From assembly GCA_900757495.1 (NCBI GenBank), contig CAAENX010000024.1, positions 1 through 27,603 of the forward strand: DNA of 27,603 bases. The letters are read 5' to 3'. The position numbers and the translations under genes were made by a program. Shown here in pieces: positions 22,959 to 27,603 of this stretch (position 1 is the stretch's first letter; every line of letters starts with the position of its first letter). The notes below the pieces were generated by a model. It made no database searches. It saw only the letters and a program-made list of their open reading frames with translations, and was not told the origin of the DNA. Origin of the DNA: an uncultured Collinsella sp. Lineage in GTDB: Bacteria; Actinomycetota; Coriobacteriia; Coriobacteriales; Coriobacteriaceae.

Positions 22959-24176
22959 GTGTCTATGCGTACCGATGATTTTGACTATAACCTTCCTGAG
23001 GAACTGATTGCCCAGGCTCCTGCCGAGCCGCGAGACTCCTGCCGCCTGCTGGTGGTTGATCGCAAGGGCTCTCGGGCGGGAACGCCGCTGGAGCACAGCG
23101 GTACCGTTGAGCACCGCATCTTCCGCGACATCATCGACTATATCGAGCCGGGCGATGTGCTCGTCATCAACAAGACGCGCGTGATGCCGGCCCGCCTGAT
23201 CGGTCGCAAGTCGGGCTCGGGCGGCGTGGTCGAGACGCTGCTGCTCAAGCGCCGCGAGGATGTTGACCCGCTGGGCCATGTTTGGGAGTGCCTGGTCAAG
23301 CCGGGCAAGCGCCTGAAGCCCGGTGCTCAGATTGAGTATCGCGCCGGTGGCGCCCATGCGCCCGAGGGCGCGCCCGTGGTGCTGACGGCCGAGGTCATCG
23401 ACTTTGTCACCGATAGCCGCGGTGGCCGCCTGGTGCGCTTTGAGCCGGCCGGTTGCAATGCCGCCGGCGAGCCGCGCACGCTCGACGAGGCCATCCATGC
23501 TGCCGGCCACGTGCCACTGCCGCCCTACATTACCGATTACGAGGGCGATCCCGAGAAGTACCAGACCGTCTACGCCATGAAGGAGGAGCACTCGGCCGCC
23601 GCTCCTACGGCGGGTCTGCACTTTACTCCCGAGCTCATGGCTGCCATCGAGGCCAAGGGCGCAAAGTTTGCCGCCGTTGAGCTCGAGGTGGGCATCGATA
23701 CCTTCCGCCTGGTGGAGGAGGACGACCCCACGCAGCATGTGATGCATACCGAGCGCTACCACGTGTCGCAGGAGGTGGTCGACGCCGTGCATAAGGCGAA
23801 GGCCGAGGGGCATCGCGTGATCGCCGTTGGTACCACTGCGGTGCGCTCGCTCGAGAGCGCGTTTGACGCTGACGCGCCGGTGTCCGATCCGGCTGTGACG
23901 GCGCGCTATTTTGAGGGCCGTGAGGACGGCGCCGACACGCTCGGCCGCGGTGACATCGTGGTGCGCGAGAACGCGACGACGCAGCTCTACCTCATGCCCG
24001 GCTCGACCTATCACGTGGTCGATGCGCTGATCACGAACTTCCACGTGCCGCGCTCCACGCTCATGATGCTCGTGAGTGCGCTTGCCACCCGCGACCAGAT
24101 CATGGATGCCTACGCTGCCGCTATCGAGGAGCGCTACCGCTTCTTCAGCTTTGGCGACGCGATGCTCATTCAGTAG
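22959..24176 (+). CDS. queA: S-adenosylmethionine:tRNA ribosyltransferase-isomerase QueA
   Basis: The 405-residue product is QueA, which transfers and rearranges the ribose of SAM onto preQ1 at tRNA position 34 to give epoxyqueuosine, the substrate of QueH. Recognised segments are FDYNLPEELIAQAP near the N-terminus, VLVINKTRVMPARLIG (about 67-82), HSAAAPTAGLHFT (about 210-222) and LITNFHVPRSTLMMLVSA (about 349-366), ending RYRFFSFGDAMLI. It is somewhat longer than typical (about 340-360) owing to loops near residues 30-45 and 150-180. GTG at 22959 is chosen because AAGGAG lies 8 nt upstream; an ATG two codons later would be 14 nt away. It ends 0 nt before the structured repeat element at 24177. 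Confidence 0.95.
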   Translation: MSMRTDDFDYNLPEELIAQAPAEPRDSCRLLVVDRKGSRAGTPLEHSGTVEHRIFRDIIDYIEPGDVLVINKTRVMPARLIGRKSGSGGVVETLLLKRREDVDPLGHVWECLVKPGKRLKPGAQIEYRAGGAHAPEGAPVVLTAEVIDFVTDSRGGRLVRFEPAGCNAAGEPRTLDEAIHAAGHVPLPPYITDYEGDPEKYQTVYAMKEEHSAAAPTAGLHFTPELMAAIEAKGAKFAAVELEVGIDTFRLVEEDDPTQHVMHTERYHVSQEVVDAVHKAKAEGHRVIAVGTTAVRSLESAFDADAPVSDPAVTARYFEGREDGADTLGRGDIVVRENATTQLYLMPGSTYHVVDALITNFHVPRSTLMMLVSALATRDQIMDAYAAAIEERYRFFSFGDAMLIQ

Positions 24177-24319
24177 GTTACGGCGTTTTCCAAACGCCGT
24201 AACCGGCCGACGCTGCAAACCCGCCAGAGCGGCAATCTGACGTTCAATCGTCGGGCATGACCAGAAGGTCAATGCCCTCCTCTTTCACGTCATCTTGCTC
24301 GCTCTGGCGGGTTTTCGCT
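24177..24319 (+). repeat. Structured intergenic repeat element, copy 1 (after queA)
   Basis: It begins with a perfect 12-bp hairpin, GTTACGGCGTTT (24177-24188) with AAACGCCGTAAC (24192-24203). A 112-nt core (24208-24319) is closed by a perfect 15-bp stem (24217-24231 with 24300-24314, AAACCCGCCAGAGCG). Inside are a small GACG/CGTC hairpin (24239-24252) and the hairpin GGCATGACC-AGAA-GGTCAATGCC (24254-24276). A second copy lies at 27448-27592. No coding potential is seen. The leading hairpin may serve as the queA terminator. Confidence 0.8.
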
Positions 24320-24352
24320 GACTTTGCCAGAACATCGGTGTTGCCGTGGTTC

Positions 24353-24542
24353 AACCTGCCAAAAGGGACAGGTTTATTTTGGCAGGTTTTATCTGGGCAA
24401 ACGTTGTTGGCGCAATGGGGACTGGTTTATATGCACCAAGTTGGTGCAAAGTAGCCTGACCCCTTTGCACCAAAAAGTTGCGGTGAGATAGTGCTTGAAT
24501 TGGCCTTTTTGAGGGCTAAACAGGAACTATCTCACCGCAACT
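24353..24542. repeat. Cluster of three perfect palindromes
   Basis: Three separate inverted repeats follow each other. The first is AACCTGCCAAAA (24353-24364) with TTTTGGCAGGTT (24377-24388). The second is TTGGTGCAAA (24441-24450) with TTTGCACCAA (24464-24473). The third has 17-bp arms, 24476-24492 with 24526-24542 (AGTTGCGGTGAGATAGT). All arms are perfect. The first two share a related loop core (GGGACAGG on +, GGGGTCAGG on -). They fill most of the 392-nt gap between queA and the convergent coiled-coil gene, together with the structured element at 24177-24319. Confidence 0.8.
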
Positions 24543-24568
24543 GCGTTGGGGCGTTTTTGGCAACTGGT

Positions 24569-26350
24569 TTACTTGCTCATGAACAGCCAGATTGCGATGA
24601 TCACCAGGATTGCGGCGATGATGCAGACGATGGCTCCGGTGAATTTGACGCGTGAGTCGCGGGTTCGCTTGCGCACGTCGTCTTCGGCGGCCTCGAGTTG
24701 GGCAACTTCGCGCTCGGTCTCGGTATGCTCGGCCTTGTCGCGTGCCAAGGACCCGGCGAGCGATTCGGTGATTTCGGGATGGTCATGCACCTCGGTCGCC
24801 TGCTCGATAATCGACTGCGCATGCGCGGCATCTGCCCGGGCGTTTGCGATGGCCTGCTCTTGCTCGCGGCGTGCCTTGTCCTGCGCGGTGATCTTTTCGC
24901 GCAGCTCGCGCTGACGCGTCGCGGCGGCAGTTTTTGCGGACTGCAGCTCGTCGCGCGCGGCATCTGCCTCGGCCGTTACGGCCTGGTGCGCGCGTTTAGC
25001 GTCGGCGATGGGAGCCTGTGCCTGTTCGACGGCCTGCTCGGCGGCGGCAAGTGAATGCTCAAGATCGGCGGTCACGCGCGGAATGTCTTCCTCGGCCTTG
25101 CGGAGGGCGTCGGCAGCGTCGGAGATTTGCATAGACAGCTCGCTGGTGCGCACGGTGTAATTGGCGGGATTTGCCGAAGGGTTGCGCTGCAGCTCGGCAT
25201 ACTCGCGACGCAAGGTCTCGAGCTGTGCGCGCGTAGCATCGGCAGTTTGTCGTGCGGCGGCGACACCGGTATCGCGCTCAGCCTTCACTTTGTCGCGGAT
25301 GCGCTTGGAATCTTCGAGTCGACGAACCAGGCGGTTGCCGGTCTCGCGTGAACTCGCCTCGCGGGCTTCCGCGGCGTCGAGTGCAGCCTTCAGGCGGAGT
25401 TCGGTCGCATCGTCCTCTGCTTTCATTTGCTCGAGCTGGCCCTTGAGCTCCGTCGCTTTGGCGGCATGGGCATCACGGTTAATTTCAGCTGCCGCAGCGG
25501 TCTTTTGTGCCGTGGCGATTGCCTGGCGCTGGTCGGCGATGATCTGATCGTAGCGGCCTGCGATGTCCTGGCGCGTCTCGAGCTCCTCTGCCTGGTCGGC
25601 GATGCGCTGCTCGAGCTCGGAAAGGTGGGCGCGGGCATCGGCGAGTGCCTTCTTTGCGGCGTTCATCTCGCGCATGGCCGACGCGCCCTGGGCGATAAAA
25701 GTGCCCACGGCGTTAGCGGTGTTTGAGACGGCGCTCCCCAGGTCGCGGCTCGTGGCGGGGGCATGCGAGGTGGTCGGGTGCGCGGCCTCGGCGGCATTCG
25801 TATCGGCAGTCTGCGGCGCGGCGATATTGCCGGTGCCGCCTTCGATCACGGAAAAGCCCGCTGCATGCGGGTCGACGGCGTCCGCGCCAATCGTGGGATG
25901 CTCGAGCTGCAGAAACGAGGGCATAGTGCTGCCCTGATCGGCAACGGGGGTCTCGCCGGGTACAAAGGTCGAGGCGGCCTCGGCAGCCTCTTCCTCTTCG
26001 GCGTCAACGTCGGCATCGGCGACAGCGTCCTTCATCGCTTTGACGGCATCCATCATGGAGTCCATGACGGCGTCGAGCTCTTCTTCCGAAGACACCTCGA
26101 TGGGGCCCGCTGCTTGCGGAGCGTTCTCAGCCTTGGGCTCAGTATCGCTCGGGTCCGGCTGCTCTAGCTGCTCTTCTTTGTCTTGCTCTGCGGCGACATT
26201 TGCGTCTGCGGCCTCGTCTGCGGCGGCAGGAGCCTCCTCGACAGCGGCATCAATGCCGCCATCGCTTCTGGTGGAAGTATCGCAGTCGTCAATGGTGTCT
26301 GCGGAATTATCAATATGCTGTTGAGTCTGGGGGTCCAGCTCGTCTGTCAT
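24569..26350 (-). CDS. Tail-anchored coiled-coil protein, function unknown
   Basis: The product is about 593 residues. The N-terminal 220 or so residues are acidic and Ala/Glu/Asp-rich, probably disordered. A long region (about 250-560) is Ala/Glu/Gln/Arg-rich with heptad-like spacing, indicating extended coiled coil, interrupted near NPSANPANYTVRT. The final segment (about 570-590, FTGAIVCIIAAILVIIAIW) is one membrane helix followed by only three residues (MSK), so it is C-tail anchored with the coiled coil probably in the cytoplasm. The frame opens at 26482. GAGGAG lies 3 nt from ATG 26356 and 9 nt from ATG 26350, and the latter is preferred. No enzyme motif is seen. A role in organising the envelope, division or the nucleoid is conceivable but unsupported. 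Confidence 0.8.
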   Translation of the reverse strand: MTDELDPQTQQHIDNSADTIDDCDTSTRSDGGIDAAVEEAPAAADEAADANVAAEQDKEEQLEQPDPSDTEPKAENAPQAAGPIEVSSEEELDAVMDSMMDAVKAMKDAVADADVDAEEEEAAEAASTFVPGETPVADQGSTMPSFLQLEHPTIGADAVDPHAAGFSVIEGGTGNIAAPQTADTNAAEAAHPTTSHAPATSRDLGSAVSNTANAVGTFIAQGASAMREMNAAKKALADARAHLSELEQRIADQAEELETRQDIAGRYDQIIADQRQAIATAQKTAAAAEINRDAHAAKATELKGQLEQMKAEDDATELRLKAALDAAEAREASSRETGNRLVRRLEDSKRIRDKVKAERDTGVAAARQTADATRAQLETLRREYAELQRNPSANPANYTVRTSELSMQISDAADALRKAEEDIPRVTADLEHSLAAAEQAVEQAQAPIADAKRAHQAVTAEADAARDELQSAKTAAATRQRELREKITAQDKARREQEQAIANARADAAHAQSIIEQATEVHDHPEITESLAGSLARDKAEHTETEREVAQLEAAEDDVRKRTRDSRVKFTGAIVCIIAAILVIIAIWLFMSK

Positions 26351-26644
26351 AGGCATGTGCTCCTCATCGTTGTTCGTCACCCTATGATAAAGTCTCGCGC
26401 CGACATCCCGCGCCCCGCAGCAAAGTTTCAAAACGTGTTCGATGACTCGTTGCGTTAACAAAAACTCGGTCGCTCTATCCAATTTTTACTTGACATTCCC
26501 TTCGCCGAAAGACGTTGCACCGTTCGCCTGCCATGGGCTTTATTTTTCACTTGAACCCGCTAAAGTTGCATGTCAGCTTTTGGCGCGTGAAGTTGGATGC
26601 GCGCAGTCGACGGGCGGGCCCGTCGCGATTTGAAAGGACTTTGT
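26351..26644. other. Divergent intergenic region before the SDR gene
   Basis: This gap of about 290 nt lies between the divergent coiled-coil and SDR genes. Two similar stretches, TTTTTACTTGACATT (about 26484-26498) and TTTTTCACTTGAACC (about 26541-26555), each resemble a -35 region (TTGACA, TTGAAC) and are each followed by AAAG and GTTGCA. No good -10 follows either at standard spacing. AAAGGA at 26632-26637 is the SDR ribosome binding site. Nothing else is recognised. Confidence 0.35.
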
Positions 26645-27445
26645 ATGGGACTTTTCACTGGTAAGACCGTGATCGTCACCGGCGGCGGCAAGGCCACGCT
26701 CAAGGACGGCTCCGCTGGCTCCATCGGCTACGGCATCGATATCGCTTTTGCCAAGGAGGGCGCGAACCTCGTCATCACTGGCCGCAACGTCGCCAAGCTC
26801 GAGGCCGCCAAGGAGTCTCTCGAGGCTGAGTACGGCGTCAAGGTTCTTCCTGTTCAGGCCGATGTCTCCGCCGGCCAGGACAACGAGGCCGTCGTGCAGA
26901 ACGTTATCGACAAGGCGATTGAGGAGTTCGGTCGTATCGACGCCGTCGTCAACAACGCTCAGGCCAGCGCCTCGGGTGTGACCATCGCCGACCACACCAT
27001 GGATCAGTTTAACCTGGCCATTTATTCCGGTCTGTATGCCACCTATCTGTACATGCAGAAGGCCTATCCGCACCTGAAGGAGACCAAGGGCTCCGTGGTC
27101 AACTTTGCTTCGGGCGCCGGCCTGTTTGGCAACTACGGCCAGTGCAGCTATGCTGCCGCCAAGGAGGGCATCCGCGGCCTGACTCGCGTCGCCGCCAACG
27201 AGTGGGGCAAGGACGGCATCAACGTCAATATCGTTTGCCCGCTTGCTTGGACCGCTGCGCTCGAGAACTTCCAGGATGCCTATCCCGAGGCGTTCAAGGC
27301 CAACGTCCACATGCCGCCGGCGGGCCACTACGGCGACGTCGAGAAGGAGATCGGCCGCGTGGTCGTTCAGCTCTGCGGCCCCGACTTTAAGTATATGAAC
27401 GGCGAGACCGTCACCCTCGAGGGCGGCATGGGCCAGCGGCCCTAA
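26645..27445 (+). CDS. Short-chain dehydrogenase/reductase (SDR) family oxidoreductase
   Basis: The 266-residue product is a classical SDR by length and catalytic residues: NNAQ (103-106, usually NNAG), Ser156 in NFASGAG, and Tyr169-x3-Lys173 in SYAAAKE. SDRs of this type use NAD(P)H to oxidise or reduce alcohols and ketones. The nucleotide-binding turn is unusual: TGGG (12-15) is separated from GSIGYG (25-30) by about nine residues (KATLKDGSA) in place of the compact TGxxxGxG. Substrate cannot be deduced; hydroxysteroid, sugar or acyl substrates are all possible. AAAGGA lies 7 nt upstream of the ATG. The gene is divergent from the coiled-coil gene and is followed 2 nt later by copy 2 of the structured repeat element. 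Confidence 0.92.
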   Translation: MGLFTGKTVIVTGGGKATLKDGSAGSIGYGIDIAFAKEGANLVITGRNVAKLEAAKESLEAEYGVKVLPVQADVSAGQDNEAVVQNVIDKAIEEFGRIDAVVNNAQASASGVTIADHTMDQFNLAIYSGLYATYLYMQKAYPHLKETKGSVVNFASGAGLFGNYGQCSYAAAKEGIRGLTRVAANEWGKDGINVNIVCPLAWTAALENFQDAYPEAFKANVHMPPAGHYGDVEKEIGRVVVQLCGPDFKYMNGETVTLEGGMGQRP

Positions 27446-27447
27446 CA

Positions 27448-27592
27448 GTTACGCGGGTTTACCAACCCGCGTAACGGCTCGACGCTGCAAACCCGCCAGA
27501 GCGGCAATCTGCCTTTCAACTTCGGCGGCATGACCAGAAGGTCAATGCCGCTTCGCTTCAAGGCACCTTGCTCGCTCAGGTGGGTTTTCGCT
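27448..27592 (+). repeat. Structured intergenic repeat element, copy 2 (after the SDR gene)
   Basis: The leading hairpin GTTACGCGGGTT (27448-27459) pairs perfectly with AACCCGCGTAAC (27464-27475). The core (27480-27592) repeats copy 1: CGACGCTGCAAACCCGCC, GGCATGACC-AGAA-GGTCAATGCC (27527-27549), CTTGCTCGCTC and GGGTTTTCGCT. The closing stem here has one G-T pair and one mismatch. Like copy 1, it directly follows the stop codon of a + strand gene. Confidence 0.8.
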
Positions 27593-27603
27593 CATATGAC
27601 CCA

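Noticed and set aside
24177..24542. A CRISPR array in the repeat-rich gap after queA
   Set aside because: The repeats are different palindromes with no regular direct-repeat and spacer pattern and no cas genes nearby.
26645..27445. Calling the SDR a 7-beta-hydroxysteroid dehydrogenase because Collinsella is known for that activity
   Set aside because: The sequence does not resemble the Collinsella 7-beta-HSDH as I remember it, and no substrate-specific motif is visible.

Overview
The window looks like chromosomal DNA of a Coriobacteriia gut actinobacterium, most likely Collinsella or a close relative. This is inferred from the high-GC codon use, a class III fructose-1,6-bisphosphatase, DegV and GtrA families, very large Ig-repeat surface proteins with DUF4430 domains, and short palindromic intergenic repeats. 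No rRNA, tRNA, CRISPR array, transposase or phage gene was recognised.

Layout. Positions 1-110 hold the 3' end of folD. An inverted-repeat element (148-377) with a hairpin inside it follows. Next come a C69-family dipeptidase (477-2000), a small phasin-like protein (2149-2565) and, 8 nt later, a UbiB/AarF-type kinase with two C-terminal membrane helices (2574-4337). A cobalamin riboswitch (about 4487-4659) leads a two-gene surface module. The first gene encodes a protein of about 2160 residues with seven Ig-like repeats, atrophied-Ig domains, a DUF4430 domain, a beta-propeller, a Flg_new repeat and a C-terminal anchor (4803-11294). The second encodes a membrane-anchored DUF4430 protein (about 11304-12212). 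DUF4430 resembles the C-terminal domain of animal transcobalamin, so the riboswitch and both genes together suggest surface capture of corrinoids. This is the most interesting system in the window.

From 12371 to 15388 the minus strand carries two tandem GtrA-family membrane proteins and fbp. DegV (15708-16598, +) converges on a TIM-barrel-like protein (16680-17771, -). A 56-residue membrane protein (17963-18133, +) converges on an RsmB/RsmF-type rRNA methyltransferase (18158-19261, -), which lies downstream of a methionyl-tRNA-synthetase-like protein with a degenerate KMSKS loop (19321-21471, -). Divergent from that is a DUF3267-like HExxH membrane protein (21604-22173). Then come queH (22319-22894) and queA (22959-24176), two late steps of queuosine tRNA modification. 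A tail-anchored coiled-coil protein (24569-26350, -) and an SDR oxidoreductase (26645-27445, +) close the window.

The intergenic DNA is rich in structure. A perfect 34-bp-arm palindrome precedes queH. Three perfect palindromes lie in a row downstream of queA. A structured element of about 140 nt occurs twice, directly after queA and directly after the SDR gene; its leading hairpin stem changes sequence but keeps perfect pairing. Start codons were moved from the longest reading frame where a Shine-Dalgarno sequence or signal peptide pointed to an internal start (C69, phasin-like, surface protein, second DUF4430 protein, second GtrA, DegV, MetRS-like, queH, coiled-coil protein).
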